From positions 62,001 to 126,000 of the forward strand of contig NZ_LT629775.1 in NCBI RefSeq assembly GCF_900105395.1: a DNA stretch of 64,000 bases. Reading direction: 5' to 3'. Position numbers and translations under genes: made by a program. Source of the DNA: Streptomyces sp. TLI_053. GTDB taxonomy: Bacteria > Actinomycetota > Actinomycetes > Streptomycetales > Streptomycetaceae. This document shows positions 1-9,312 of this stretch, in pieces; position 1 is the stretch's first letter; each line of letters begins with the position of its first letter. The notes under the pieces were generated by a model, which saw nothing but the letters and a program-made list of their open reading frames with translations, was not told the DNA's origin and ran no database searches.

Positions 1-2
1 TG

Positions 3-2345
3 CAAGTGTCACACCCTCTGGTCCTCGACCCCGAACCCCTGGTCACCACCACGCTGGTCACGGACGGCGGCACCGCGCGCGTGGAGATCGTCACACACAC
101 CGAACAGGGAACCGTGACGCACGCCCGCGGCACAGTCACCCGGTACACCCCGGCGGGCACCGCCACTGAGTACGACGCGACGCATGACCCCGACACGGCC
201 GCATGGCACGACAGCCCGCCGGAAAGCCTCCACCGTCACCTTCGCGAACACCGCGACGTCTTCCACGGCCCCGCGTTCACCGCCATCGACCACATCCGTA
301 CCGACCCCGAGCGGGACGAGGCCGTCGCCGGGCTCCGTCTGGCCCCCTCCGCACGGGTCTCCTCCCACGCGCTGCTCCTGCACCCCGCCCTGGCCGACGA
401 ACTTGTCCAGGTCGTCGCCTCCGTGTGGCTGGACCACCACGTCGTCGAACCCGGCCCCGTCGTCGTCGCCGGATTCGACGACGTGATCGTCCTCGGAAGC
501 GCCGCGCACGCCCGCACAGCGCACGTGCGGATCGACGAGGCCGACGAGCTCACCTGCTCCGCCACGGCCCGCCTGCTCACCGCCGACGGCACCTTGGTGG
601 CCGAGATCCGCGGCCTGCGCCTGGCCAACATCACCCCGCCCGCCCAACGGTTCGCCTCCCGTCTGTCCCACCTGGCCTGGGTTCCCGAACCCGCCCGACA
701 GGACGACAGCGCCCGATCCGTGGCCCACTGGCTGCTCCTCACCGACCCGAGCCAACCGTGGTCCCGGGAACTGGCGGAGGTCCTGCGCCGACGCGGCGCC
801 GACACCAGCCGGCTGTCCCGAAACGAAGCCTCGACGGCCCTGCTGGCCCCGAAGGCCTACGAGGGCGTCGTATTCATCACTGCCCGGCCCGGGCCCGGGC
901 ACGACCCCTCACGCGCCGCCTACGAGGAGACGGCCGCGCTCGTCGCCGTGGTGCGACGGCTCGCTGCCCTCCGACGTCCACCGCGCCTCATGGTACTCAC
1001 CCGCACCTCGGCCGACGCCGACCCCGCGGCATCCCTGGCTGCAGCAGGACTCGGCGGACTGCTGCGCACGGCTGCCTACGAGCATCCCGAACTCGCAGCG
1101 AGCTCGCTCGCATTCGGCCCGGACACGCCGCTCGACACCGTCGCCGACGAACTGCTGAACCCCGGTCCACCCTTCGCTCAGACCTGGCTGCGGCCCGACG
1201 GCCGACACGTCGCCCGCATCTGCCCCGGAGGCGACACTCCGCCGCCCGGTGCGGGATCCGTCCTGGTACGCCCGCAAGCGTCGTACGTCGTCACCGGAGC
1301 CATGGGCGGCCTGGGCCTGGTCACCGTCGAGTGGTTGGCCGGGCACGGCGCCGAGCGCGTCATAGCCTGCGCGCGCTCCGCCCCCACCGGGCCCACCGCC
1401 GCCCGCCTGACCGCGTTGCGCCGGGCGGGCGCCGAGGTGGAGGTCGTCCTCGGCGACATCGCCCACCCCGCCGTCGCCGCACGCTGCGTGCAAGCGGCGA
1501 CCGCCCGAGGCGCGCTCCTCAAGGGCGTGCTCCACTGCGCCGGCGTGGTCGAGGACGCCACCCTCGGCTCCCTGGACGACGCGCTCCTGGAACGCGTCTG
1601 GCGGGGCAAGGCAGCCGGGGCCTGGACGCTCCACGAGGCCACCGCCGGGCATGACCTCGACCACTTCGTCCTCTTCTCCTCCGAAGCCTCCCTCCTCGGC
1701 TCCCCCGGCCAGGGCGGCTACGCCGCCGCCAACGCCTTTCTCGACGCCCTGGCCCTCTGGCGCCGATCACACGCTCTGCCTGCCACAGCCGTCCAGTGGG
1801 GAGCATGGCGAGACGTAGGCCGCGGCCAGCACCTGGCTGCCCGGGGCTTCCTGACCATCAGCCCCGCCGACGGCATGGACGCCCTCGAACGCATCCTCGC
1901 GGCCGGCCACACCACCACCGCCTACTCCCCATTGGACGCACACCGCTGGACCGCCCCCTACCCGCACCTGCGGCACTCCCCACTGATGGCCGCGATCCTC
2001 GACACCGCTCCCACCGAGAACATCACCTCGCCCGTACGCCTGGCCGTCTCCGCCGCCGGGCATCCGGGCGAGCGTCGACAGATCCTCGAGACCTTCGTCA
2101 TCGACAGCATCCGCGAGCTCCTCGGCGGCACCACCCGCCACATCGGCGCACACACCAACATGATCCTGCTGGGCATGGACTCCCTCGGTGCCGTGCAGCT
2201 CCAACAGCGCCTCCAGCGCGCCTTGGACGTCACCATTAAGCCCGGCGTCATCTGGGTCAAACCCAGCCCCGCCGCCCTCGCCGACTGGCTCCTCGAACAC
2301 CTGGGCCACGGCCACGCGGCCACCGGTCAGGAGGACGTCCGATGA
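3..2345 (+). CDS. Type I modular polyketide synthase, C-terminal part (DH-KR-ACP), 5' end outside window
   Basis: The reading frame is open to the left edge, so this is the 3' part of a larger gene; the GTG at 6 is only the first possible start inside the window. Numbering residues from that GTG, the C-terminal half of a dehydratase fold occupies about 75-215, with HGPAF (87-91) and the second catalytic motif DELVQ (131-135, DxxxQ). A ketoreductase follows: split structural part about 220-420, NADPH loop GAMGGLG (431-437), Lys535, Ser558/559, Tyr572 and Asn576. The VED at 515-517 lies where B-type KRs carry LDD. An acyl carrier protein ends the protein, with phosphopantetheine site LGMDSL (Ser726). 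No thioesterase or enoylreductase is visible, so the chain is released elsewhere. The stop overlaps the next gene (ATGA). Inference: last extension module of a reduced polyketide. Confidence 0.93.
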   Translation, partial: QVSHPLVLDPEPLVTTTLVTDGGTARVEIVTHTEQGTVTHARGTVTRYTPAGTATEYDATHDPDTAAWHDSPPESLHRHLREHRDVFHGPAFTAIDHIRTDPERDEAVAGLRLAPSARVSSHALLLHPALADELVQVVASVWLDHHVVEPGPVVVAGFDDVIVLGSAAHARTAHVRIDEADELTCSATARLLTADGTLVAEIRGLRLANITPPAQRFASRLSHLAWVPEPARQDDSARSVAHWLLLTDPSQPWSRELAEVLRRRGADTSRLSRNEASTALLAPKAYEGVVFITARPGPGHDPSRAAYEETAALVAVVRRLAALRRPPRLMVLTRTSADADPAASLAAAGLGGLLRTAAYEHPELAASSLAFGPDTPLDTVADELLNPGPPFAQTWLRPDGRHVARICPGGDTPPPGAGSVLVRPQASYVVTGAMGGLGLVTVEWLAGHGAERVIACARSAPTGPTAARLTALRRAGAEVEVVLGDIAHPAVAARCVQAATARGALLKGVLHCAGVVEDATLGSLDDALLERVWRGKAAGAWTLHEATAGHDLDHFVLFSSEASLLGSPGQGGYAAANAFLDALALWRRSHALPATAVQWGAWRDVGRGQHLAARGFLTISPADGMDALERILAAGHTTTAYSPLDAHRWTAPYPHLRHSPLMAAILDTAPTENITSPVRLAVSAAGHPGERRQILETFVIDSIRELLGGTTRHIGAHTNMILLGMDSLGAVQLQQRLQRALDVTIKPGVIWVKPSPAALADWLLEHLGHGHAATGQEDVR

Positions 2346-3211
2346 GAGGACGCTACGACCGCCTGCACTACGTCCGTACCCTCCACCCCGAGCGCGACTG
2401 CGAGGAGATCGCCACGCTCGTCACCCGCTACGAGTTCCCGTTCGAGTACCGCTTCGGCTTCGCCTTCGGCATCATGAACGACTGCGCCTTCCCCACCGTC
2501 AGCCAGGTGTTCGCCGCCACCGGACAGATCCGCCACCACGGACAGAAACGCTACGACGACGGGATGCTCTTCGAGTACGAGATGAAACGCCTCGGCCTCG
2601 ACTCCCTCCACGGCCGCGCGACCGTCCGCAAGCTCAACCGCATCCACAGCCACTACGGCATCTCCAACGACGACTACCTGGCCACCCTCGCCTCCCACGT
2701 CCTCACGCCGATCCAATGGATCAACGCCTACGGCTGGCGCCCCCTCAGCGACCACGAATCCCGCGCCCTCGTCGCCGTCAACAACCGGATGGGCCGTCTG
2801 ATGGGCATCAAGGACATCCCCGACGACCTGGACGGGCACGCCGAGCTGTTCGCCACAGCCCTACGCGAACGCGCCCGCTACCATCCCGCCAACCAGGAGG
2901 TCGCCCACCAGATCATCCGCGTGGTCCAAAGCTGGTGGCCCCCGCCGCTACGCCGCTACGCCCCCGCGGTCACCGCCGCCCTCATCGCCCCGGACGTCCG
3001 GTCGTTACTCGGCCTCGAGCAGGCCTCTCCCGTCCTCACCCGCAGCGTCCGCACCGCGCTGGCCCTGCGGGGCGCTCTCGTCCGAAGGACCCCTCCACGC
3101 CCCGACCACCGCCCCTATCGGCCGAACCCGCGCAGCTACCCGACCGGCTGGACCCTCGACCACCTCGGCCCGGTGCCCTCCACGGCCAAGGACGAGAACC
3201 AGTCGCCATGA
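2342..3211 (+). CDS. MpaB/DUF2236-family oxygenase
   Basis: 289 residues, starting at an ATG that overlaps the PKS stop (ATGA), so it is translationally coupled to the PKS. It matches the oxygenase MpaB / DUF2236 family (the family named for MpaB' of mycophenolate biosynthesis, which also holds the rubber-cleaving haem enzyme Lcp). Seen: HHGQKRYDDG near residue 75 with several histidines that could serve as metal or haem ligands, and the typical RLMGIKDIPDD stretch near 155-165. No signal peptide or clear membrane segment, so it probably acts in the cytosol or at the membrane surface. Context (between a PKS and an AveC-like protein) suggests oxidative tailoring or cleavage of the polyketide or its lipid-like intermediate. 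Substrate unknown. Confidence 0.82.
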   Translation: MRGRYDRLHYVRTLHPERDCEEIATLVTRYEFPFEYRFGFAFGIMNDCAFPTVSQVFAATGQIRHHGQKRYDDGMLFEYEMKRLGLDSLHGRATVRKLNRIHSHYGISNDDYLATLASHVLTPIQWINAYGWRPLSDHESRALVAVNNRMGRLMGIKDIPDDLDGHAELFATALRERARYHPANQEVAHQIIRVVQSWWPPPLRRYAPAVTAALIAPDVRSLLGLEQASPVLTRSVRTALALRGALVRRTPPRPDHRPYRPNPRSYPTGWTLDHLGPVPSTAKDENQSP

Positions 3212-4233
3212 GCGCCCACCCGCACGACCGGTCGGACGAGTCGGATCGCACGCCACGCCGAGCACCAGCACGCTTCCGACGCACCTGGCAGATCTCTCCG
3301 ATGTCACAGGTCCTCCCGCGTACCGGGCGCGGCGCGGGAATGCTGTGGGTCGTCCTCGGAGCGGTCGCCCTCGTGGCCTCGGTATGGGTGGTCAGCCGGT
3401 GGGCCGCGGCCGGCAACCTCCACCTGGAGTTCCGGGACGCCGCGGTAACACCGGCCCGCGAAGTCATGACCTGGGCCGTGCAGGCCGTGCTCGCCGTGGG
3501 AGCCGTGGGTGTGGCCGTCATCGCGTCACGCGGATGCCGCCGCACCGGCAGCGTCACGCTCGACACCGCCCTCGCCATCGGCTTCGCCCTGTCGTTCTGG
3601 CAGGACCAGATCCTGAACTACGCCGCGGCCACAGCGAGATACAGCCACTACGCCGTCCACGCCCCAGGGCTGGGCCCCTACCTGCCGGGCTGGCACGGAC
3701 CCGCCCCCGACCGACTGATCATGACGGTACTCGGCTCCAGCGGACTGGCCTGGTTCGCCATCATGGTCCTGATATGGCCCCTCACCTCCGTCGTCACACG
3801 GATCAACCGGCGATGGCCGACCTGGGGAACGGGGCGCCTGTTCATCGCCTGTCTCGTCTCAGGGCTCGCCATGGCATTCATCAGCGAAGAAGCAATGATC
3901 TTCGTGGGCGGCCTGTACTCCTGGACCGGGGCGATCCGTTCGCTGTCGATCTTCGGTGGGCACTGGTACCAGCTCCCGATCACGGAGCTCGTCTCCTTCT
4001 CCGTGTTCCTCAGCCTACCGGCGATGATGCTGTACGGACAGCGGGTCCGCGGTGTCACCCCTCACATCTTCCGGGGGCTCGAGCGCTCGGGTACGCCCGC
4101 TGCGAACTGGACTCGGCTGCTCGCCGGCATCGGCTACGGCAACCTTCTTGCCTTCGGGTACCTGGCGTTCAACGCGTTCATCGGATACATCGGAGATCCT
4201 GCACCCTCCGACCTGCCTTCCTATTTGAGGTGA
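3208..4233 (+). CDS. AveC-like membrane protein (spirocyclase family)
   Basis: 341 residues from the ATG at 3208, which overlaps the stop of the oxygenase gene (ATGA). About seven hydrophobic segments are visible (roughly residues 45-65, 85-105, 115-130, 165-190, 205-230, 255-272, 300-320). Family landmarks seen: FWQDQILNY, PGW, TGAIRSLSIFGGHWYQLP and RGLER. These match the AveC-like family whose founder AveC closes the spiroketal of avermectin, and whose many mycobacterial homologues have no assigned function. With the upstream PKS and oxygenase this makes a coupled three-gene unit. Inference: it may shape a spiroketal or another cyclised ether in the product; membrane location and family assignment are firmer than the reaction. 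Confidence 0.78.
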   Translation: MSAHPHDRSDESDRTPRRAPARFRRTWQISPMSQVLPRTGRGAGMLWVVLGAVALVASVWVVSRWAAAGNLHLEFRDAAVTPAREVMTWAVQAVLAVGAVGVAVIASRGCRRTGSVTLDTALAIGFALSFWQDQILNYAAATARYSHYAVHAPGLGPYLPGWHGPAPDRLIMTVLGSSGLAWFAIMVLIWPLTSVVTRINRRWPTWGTGRLFIACLVSGLAMAFISEEAMIFVGGLYSWTGAIRSLSIFGGHWYQLPITELVSFSVFLSLPAMMLYGQRVRGVTPHIFRGLERSGTPAANWTRLLAGIGYGNLLAFGYLAFNAFIGYIGDPAPSDLPSYLR

Positions 4234-4264
4234 GGTCGTGGCCTCCTCAGTACCGAGCCCTCTG

Positions 4265-4570
4265 TTAGCTGCTAACCTGCGGGACAGCTCGTGCAGGCGC
4301 CGCTCGATCTCGTCGTCGACTGAACGGCGAATTACGGCTGGCTCGGTCGCGCAGGGGGATAGTTGGCTGCGGGTGAGCTCGCGAGAGTCGCCGAGGTCGA
4401 GGCAGCGGCGAGGATGGTGCGGGCGTGGTCGAAGCTGAGTCCCAGCCTGCCACCTCCGTGAAAGGCCAGCAGCGCGGGGGAAAAGTACTCGCGCAGTTGG
4501 GAGCGGAACCGGTTGACGAGCTGCCCCCTGTCCCAGACGGCATCATGGTGCGTGCAGATGACATCCGCCT
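4265..4570 (-). pseudogene. IS110-family transposase fragment
   Basis: On the minus strand one frame reads HHDAVWDRGQLVNRFRS and LREYFSPALLAFHGGG, followed by SFDHARTILAAA, a pattern typical of the middle of IS110-type transposases. Near 4365 the match moves to another frame (SRELTRSQLSPC, then VDDEIERRLHELSRRLA). Both ends are missing, so this is a frameshifted internal fragment, not a working element. Confidence 0.6.
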
Positions 4571-4794
4571 TCGACAGCCGGCTCTACGCCCTGGTGGACC
4601 GAAGGCGACGGGTTCCTGGATTCTGACGCTTTGGTGGCGGCGAACCTGATGGTCGTTCGCCTCAGCTTGACTCCGTCGGTGATCTTGGAGTTGCCCAGTG
4701 CGTCGAGGTGTTCCGTGGGCAGGCTCAGGGTGTACCGAGTGCCCAAGTAGCTGTCGAGGTGTCCGTTGTCGCTCCGTCCTCGTTCCGGTGATCA

Positions 4795-5420
4795 AGTCCC
4801 GCCTCTGACCGCGCAGATCTCGCGAGCGAGCAACCCGACCAGTACGGCGGCGATGTGGGTGAGAGACCGCCTGGACGGGCTGTGGCATGACGAGGACTCC
4901 ACCGACTGGTATCCGCGTGACGGCCGGCCGGGCCTTTCGCCCGCCCAGCCCAAGCCGCCGAGGCAGTCCGCTGCCGCATCGACTTCACGTACGCGATGGC
5001 CATGGAGCTGGACGATCCCGGCTTCCACCACAGTGTGCTGAGCGGCCTCCGCGACCGGCTCACCGAAGGTGACCACGCCGACCGCCTCCTCGACCTCGCG
5101 CTGGCCCACTTGAAGGAGGCCAGCCTGGTGCGGGAACGCACCACCCCGCGCACCGACTCCACCCACGTCCTGGCCGCGGTCCGCGACCTGACCCGCCTGG
5201 AGCTGTTCACCGAAGCGGTCCGCGCCGCGATGGAAGAAGTCGCGGGCATCGCCCCACATCTGCTGGACAACCTGGCCGACGAGAACTGGGGGCGCTACTA
5301 CGGCCGTCCGGTCCGCCTGGGCAAGAACCCCAACAAGCCCAGGACCAGGACCCTGACCACCGGAAACCACGCCGCCCAGCTCCTAGAACACCTCCACCGG
5401 CACGGCGGAGAGCACGCCGG
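4795..5420 (+). pseudogene. IS1182-family transposase fragment
   Basis: The stretch WVRDRLDGLWHDEDSTDW (near 4850-4910) is followed, after a small deletion and frame change, by RCRIDFTYAMAMELDDPGF, RTDSTHVLAAVRDLTRLEL (about 5150-5205) and RYYGRPVRLGKNPNKP (about 5290-5345). These are the N-terminal and early DDE landmarks of IS1182-type transposases. The catalytic C-terminal half is absent, so this is a dead remnant. The longer open frame running to 5886 is a chance fusion of several fragments. Confidence 0.7.
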
Positions 5421-5620
5421 ACTACCGGCGAATCATGGACATCCTGGCCGGTGGCAGCGACTCGGGCGGGGTGACGATGGCCTGTCGGCAACCCGCCGCA
5501 GCACTCGGCCCGGAGCAGGTCCCGGCGAGAGTGGAGGGAGTGCGGTCGAAGGCGGAACGTCTGGCCGCGCGGGGATGGCTGGTGAAGACGAGCCCGGGAC
5601 TGTCCAGCGTGCCCGCCGGA
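5421..5620 (+). other. Unassigned gene fragment between IS remnants
   Basis: A plus-strand frame reads RRIMDILAGGSD, then ACRQPAAALGPEQVPARVEG and RSKAERLAARGWLVKTSPG, which looks like a short winged-helix-like C-terminus from an actinobacterial protein. It has no start of its own and is joined to transposase debris on both sides. Function cannot be assigned. Confidence 0.35.
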
Positions 5621-5762
5621 CGATGCGGTGGCTCATGACCATGCTCATCAACCAGCGGATCATCTCCTCCGAGCTGTCGGTGCGCGTCTCGCAGTCGCGG
5701 GCCAGGCAGCGTGAGCACATCAGCCACGCGAACGACCGCTCGACCAGCCATCTTTTGGGCAA
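5612..5762 (-). pseudogene. IS5-family transposase, C-terminal fragment
   Basis: The minus strand reads PKRWLVERSFAWLMCSRCLA, then RDCETRTDSSEEMIRWLMSM and VMSHRIVRR, the conserved C-terminal end (including the W-VER-FAW block around the last catalytic Glu) of IS5-group transposases. Only about 50 codons remain. Another IS5 fragment, the N-terminal half, lies at 48465-48890, but the two are different copies. Confidence 0.72.
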
Positions 5763-5886
5763 AATCTTGGACGCGGCGGCCTCGCGCCGACCTGATGTGG
5801 CTCAAGCGTGGATGCCCATCCACACCGAAGGAATCGAACAGTGGTTTCGAGGGACCGTCGGTGAGGCCGGCTCGGCCCTTGGCTGA
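5758..5886 (+). pseudogene. 3' end of an FCD-domain GntR regulator
   Basis: The last 40-odd codons before the stop at 5884-5886 read RRPDVAQAWMPIHTEGIEQW and FRGTVGEAGSALG. They align with the C-terminus of the complete FCD regulator at 48986-49681 (DLAHAWATIHVSGVEHWLRG, then TLGAAGSSLG). The DNA-binding and most of the effector domain are missing. It is a truncated relative left next to the rhamnosidase gene. Confidence 0.6.
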
Positions 5887-5945
5887 CCCGAGAACGTCCC
5901 ACCGACTGCGAACCTTTTAGGACATCTGGCTGGCAGCAGCCTGTT

Positions 5946-5968
5946 GACGGCCCGCCTGGCGGGCCGTC
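5946..5968 (-). terminator. Hairpin terminator behind the rhamnosidase gene
   Basis: GACGGCCCGCC-T-GGCGGGCCGTC is a perfect inverted repeat with 11-base arms, 18 bases past the rhamnosidase stop. It has the strong GC stem typical of Streptomyces terminators, with no obvious U-tract. Confidence 0.7.
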
Positions 5969-5985
5969 GACTCAGGCGCCCGGGA

Positions 5986-8900
5986 TCACTCGATGACGAT
6001 CTCTGCGAGTTGCAGCCGGTACCGGCCCGACTCGTCGGCTGCGGGCGCGCCCAGGCGTGTGACATGCAGCCGGAGATAACGGCCGTAGGCGGAGGAGAGG
6101 GAGTAGGTCTGCGGCTGTCCGTTCGGTGATGGCTGACCGGTGACCGTCCGTACCGTGCTGTAGCTGATGCCCTCCTGTGAGCGTGTCTGAATGGTGAAGT
6201 CGACAGGGAAGCCGGCAGTCCCCCCTGCGGAGGACGGCGTGTCGGTTCGGGGGCAGAGCTTCACCGAGCTGATGGGCCGAAGGGCGCCGAGGTCGATTTC
6301 GACCCACACCGGAGAGCCGGCCACATCCGCCGAGGCGAAGTCGTGGCTCGTATACCCCTTCGCTCCGCTGACGCTGGTCAGGCAGCCGTCGAGGAGCCTG
6401 TCGGTCCCCCAGTCACTGTTCTCCAGGGAGGTGTTGCTGGTGACCGTGACGCCGCGGGAAGGTACCTGCACCTCGGCGAGCTGGAAGCGATAGCGGGTCG
6501 ATTCATCAGCAGCGGGAGTGCCCAGCCGAGTGGCCGACACCCGCACGTAACGCGCCCGGGCCGTCTTGAAGCCATAGGTCTGGGGCCGACCGTTGGGGTT
6601 CGGCTGGGCCTCAAGGGAACGGACCGTACTGTAGGTGCTGCTGCTCGCGGTGCGGGTCTGGATGGAGAAGTCGACGGGGAAGCCGGCCGTGCCTCCGCCG
6701 ACCGCAGGTGTGTCCGTGCGAGGGAAGAGTCGCACAGCGTCCACGTCCGCGTCCGCTCCCAGGTCGATCTCGATCCAGACCGGTGAGCTCGGGACGCCCG
6801 CCGAGGGGAAATCGTTGCTGGTGTATCCCTTCGCTCCGTCGACACTCGTCGTGTGGCCGTCGGTCAGGCGGGAAGCGCCCCAGTGGGTGTTCTCCAGGGT
6901 GTTGTTGGTACTGACCGGCTTCCCTGCAGCCAGGTTGTTCGCGCGTCCCACGCCGGTCGCCGTGAGCGTCCACGTGCCCGGCTGCAGCGTGAAGTAGACA
7001 TGAGTGGTGTCCTTTCCGGCGTACGTCAGTCCGGAGACCTGACCGGTTGCGGCGCCGTCCCGGAACACAACACTTCCTCCGGCCTTGATCTCGGGGCGGC
7101 TTCCCCCGTAGGTGGGAACACCCAGTCTGGCCGTCGTGCCAGCGGGCGAATCCAGTTCAAGGGTCACCCCGTCACCAGCCCGCGCAATGTCGAAGGTGAT
7201 GTTGCCCATGACCGTGGGGGTGACCGTCTTGATGCGGGTGAAAGAGCCTGATCTGGGCACTGCGTCGTACTGCACCCAACCGGGCCCGGTCGGCCGGACG
7301 CCTGCTGCGTAGGCCGACAGCACATACAGGGGGCCACCGTTCCAGGCGTGGTTGTCGGTGCCACTGCCACCCTTGGACCAGAGCTCCCACAGTGTGTAGC
7401 CCGGATCGCCCACTTGTCCGGCGAAGCGCGTGCGCATCCGTGCCTCCGCGACAAAGGCGGCGTCCAGGAGGTACAACGCCTCGAGCACGTAGAACTCCAG
7501 GTAGGGGCTGGCGTTCATGTGCTGCGACAACACGCGAATGATGTCTGCGTAGTTGGCTGCGGCGCTGAGGCCGGCGATCACTGCCAGCGCGTTCGCGCGG
7601 TCGTCGGTGTCTCCCTGGTAGCCGGGGGAGCGGTACTCCTTGCGGCCGGCGTCCCACAGGACGCGGTCGAAGTTGGCCTTGATGGCGTTGCGACGCCCCT
7701 GCCACGTCGGGATGTCGACCGAGCTGCCCGCCAGTTCGGCCAGTTTGACCGCCGAACCGAGCGCCAGGTAGTACCAGGCGTTGTCGAGTACGCGCGCGTC
7801 GATGCTGCAGCCCCAGTCCTCCCAGTCCCAGCCTCCCGCTCGGTGTTGCACCAGACCGTCTCCGTCGAAGGTCCAGAGATTCAGGTACTTCTTCACCTGG
7901 GGGTACACCGAACCGACCGCGGAGGCGTCTCCGGTGTAGGTGTAGAAGGTCTCGAAACCCCAGATCGAGGCCAGCATCTGGGTTGAGAGTTCACTGCTCC
8001 AATTGCCGGCAGGGACCGGGGAGTACAGCACGCCGTCCGGCTTTTGCCATGCGGCCAGCTCGGAGATCGCCTTGCGGCCCAGGTCGTGGCTGCGGGGATC
8101 AAAGGTGTAGAAACCCTCCTTCAGTTGGTTCACCACGTCGCCCCACCACTGGGCCCGTTCACGCGTGGGACAGTCGAAGTACGTATCACGCATGTTGAGG
8201 TACATCGTGCGGGCGGCTTTGCCCCACAGCGCATCGAAGTACGGGTCGCTGCTCGTGAAAGAACCGGCGAAGCTCGTGTCGTAGCCGCTCTCCCGGTACT
8301 TCAGTTCAAGGACGGTCACGGACGACGGGATCGTGTAGCGGACAGCGGTTCCGCTCAGCCACCCCAATGACTCGAACTCCTGGACCCCACCCTCTGTAAT
8401 GTAGGTGGAGCGCAGATTCTTCTCGCCACCGTCGCTGTAGTGGTCCGTCTCGATGTCGATGACTGCTCCGGCAGGGGCGTCGACCTTGAGGTAGGGCGTG
8501 ATCTGGAGGTTGGACGGCAGCCTCGCTGTGATGGGGGTGGTTCCCTGCCCTTGGCCGGGGAGGGCCAAGTGGTTGGTGTAGTTGAGCAGTTCACTGGTCC
8601 GGAAGAAGGGTATGGGGCGCTTCACCAGCGCGTTCCAGGGGGCCGCGCCCGCAGCGCCCTGGTCCGTCGACGGCGGCCACCCTGTGTCGTCGTACGAGGG
8701 CGTGTGCCAGCCGTTCATGCTGGTCGCACTGCGAGCGTCGTAGTAGACGTTGGATTCTGCGAGCCGCCAGTTCGGCTGGCCACCACTCGTATTGGCGCTG
8801 TAGCCGGGATGGACCACGGCCCGCCAGCCCGTGCCACTGCCGACGAAGGTGGTAGTGGCGCCCACGACGATGGCGGACTCGAAGAGGACGCCGGCCTTGC

Positions 8901-9312
8901 CGCTGTTCTTGTGCGACAAGCCGTGCTTGCCGAAGTGCCATGCCAAGAGTGCGATGGTGTTTTCCCCCGCGACCAGGTAGGGCGCGAGGTCCACGGTGTC
9001 GTAGTACGTGTCGTTCGGGTTCGGTCCCCGCTTCAGGCCGCCTTCAAAGACCACCAGCCTGCCGTTGACGTGGAGCCAGTACTTCGAGTCCACGGCGATG
9101 CGGGTGGGCGCCGCCGCGGGTACGCCCGCAAGCTGTACGGACCGCCGGAAGGCGGCCCACTGGTTGGCGGCCCCTGTGCCGGCCCACATCCACCGACCGG
9201 ACCACTCTTCGGCAGCGGATGCGGTGACGGCAGGGACTGCCAGGCTCGCCGAACCAACGACGAGTGAAACCCCGATGGCGTTGCGCAGCATTTCGCGACG
9301 TGACTGAGACAC
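5986..9312 (-). CDS. Secreted GH78 alpha-L-rhamnosidase with two F5/8-type (discoidin) domains
   Basis: Hydrolyses terminal alpha-L-rhamnosyl links outside the cell. I chose the GTG at 9312 because GGGAG lies just upstream and it opens directly on a Tat signal, SQSRREML, followed by a hydrophobic stretch ending near AVTASAA (about residue 35). Length from there is 1108. Then come an N-terminal beta-sandwich with a sugar-binding-type module and the GH78 (alpha/alpha)6 catalytic domain with DCPTRERAQWWGD and WDWEDWGCSID. The C-terminus holds two adjacent F5/8C domains (from about residues 790 and 960), each with a GAKGYTS...SPVW(I/V)EIDLG core; they are so alike that a tandem duplication is likely. 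Monocistronic, with its own terminator. It would feed the rhamnose uptake and catabolic locus at 25402-40085, about 16 kb away. Catalytic residues were not individually verified. Confidence 0.92.
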   Translation of the reverse strand: MSQSRREMLRNAIGVSLVVGSASLAVPAVTASAAEEWSGRWMWAGTGAANQWAAFRRSVQLAGVPAAAPTRIAVDSKYWLHVNGRLVVFEGGLKRGPNPNDTYYDTVDLAPYLVAGENTIALLAWHFGKHGLSHKNSGKAGVLFESAIVVGATTTFVGSGTGWRAVVHPGYSANTSGGQPNWRLAESNVYYDARSATSMNGWHTPSYDDTGWPPSTDQGAAGAAPWNALVKRPIPFFRTSELLNYTNHLALPGQGQGTTPITARLPSNLQITPYLKVDAPAGAVIDIETDHYSDGGEKNLRSTYITEGGVQEFESLGWLSGTAVRYTIPSSVTVLELKYRESGYDTSFAGSFTSSDPYFDALWGKAARTMYLNMRDTYFDCPTRERAQWWGDVVNQLKEGFYTFDPRSHDLGRKAISELAAWQKPDGVLYSPVPAGNWSSELSTQMLASIWGFETFYTYTGDASAVGSVYPQVKKYLNLWTFDGDGLVQHRAGGWDWEDWGCSIDARVLDNAWYYLALGSAVKLAELAGSSVDIPTWQGRRNAIKANFDRVLWDAGRKEYRSPGYQGDTDDRANALAVIAGLSAAANYADIIRVLSQHMNASPYLEFYVLEALYLLDAAFVAEARMRTRFAGQVGDPGYTLWELWSKGGSGTDNHAWNGGPLYVLSAYAAGVRPTGPGWVQYDAVPRSGSFTRIKTVTPTVMGNITFDIARAGDGVTLELDSPAGTTARLGVPTYGGSRPEIKAGGSVVFRDGAATGQVSGLTYAGKDTTHVYFTLQPGTWTLTATGVGRANNLAAGKPVSTNNTLENTHWGASRLTDGHTTSVDGAKGYTSNDFPSAGVPSSPVWIEIDLGADADVDAVRLFPRTDTPAVGGGTAGFPVDFSIQTRTASSSTYSTVRSLEAQPNPNGRPQTYGFKTARARYVRVSATRLGTPAADESTRYRFQLAEVQVPSRGVTVTSNTSLENSDWGTDRLLDGCLTSVSGAKGYTSHDFASADVAGSPVWVEIDLGALRPISSVKLCPRTDTPSSAGGTAGFPVDFTIQTRSQEGISYSTVRTVTGQPSPNGQPQTYSLSSAYGRYLRLHVTRLGAPAADESGRYRLQLAEIVIE

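Noticed and set aside
2188..3207. N-terminal 340-codon extension of the AveC-like frame
   Set aside because: It overlaps the ACP and the whole oxygenase gene out of frame. The ATG at 3208 with its ATGA overlap is the natural start.
4996..5886. A single 296-codon gene
   Set aside because: The frame is a chance fusion of an IS1182 fragment, an unassigned fragment and an FCD regulator tail.
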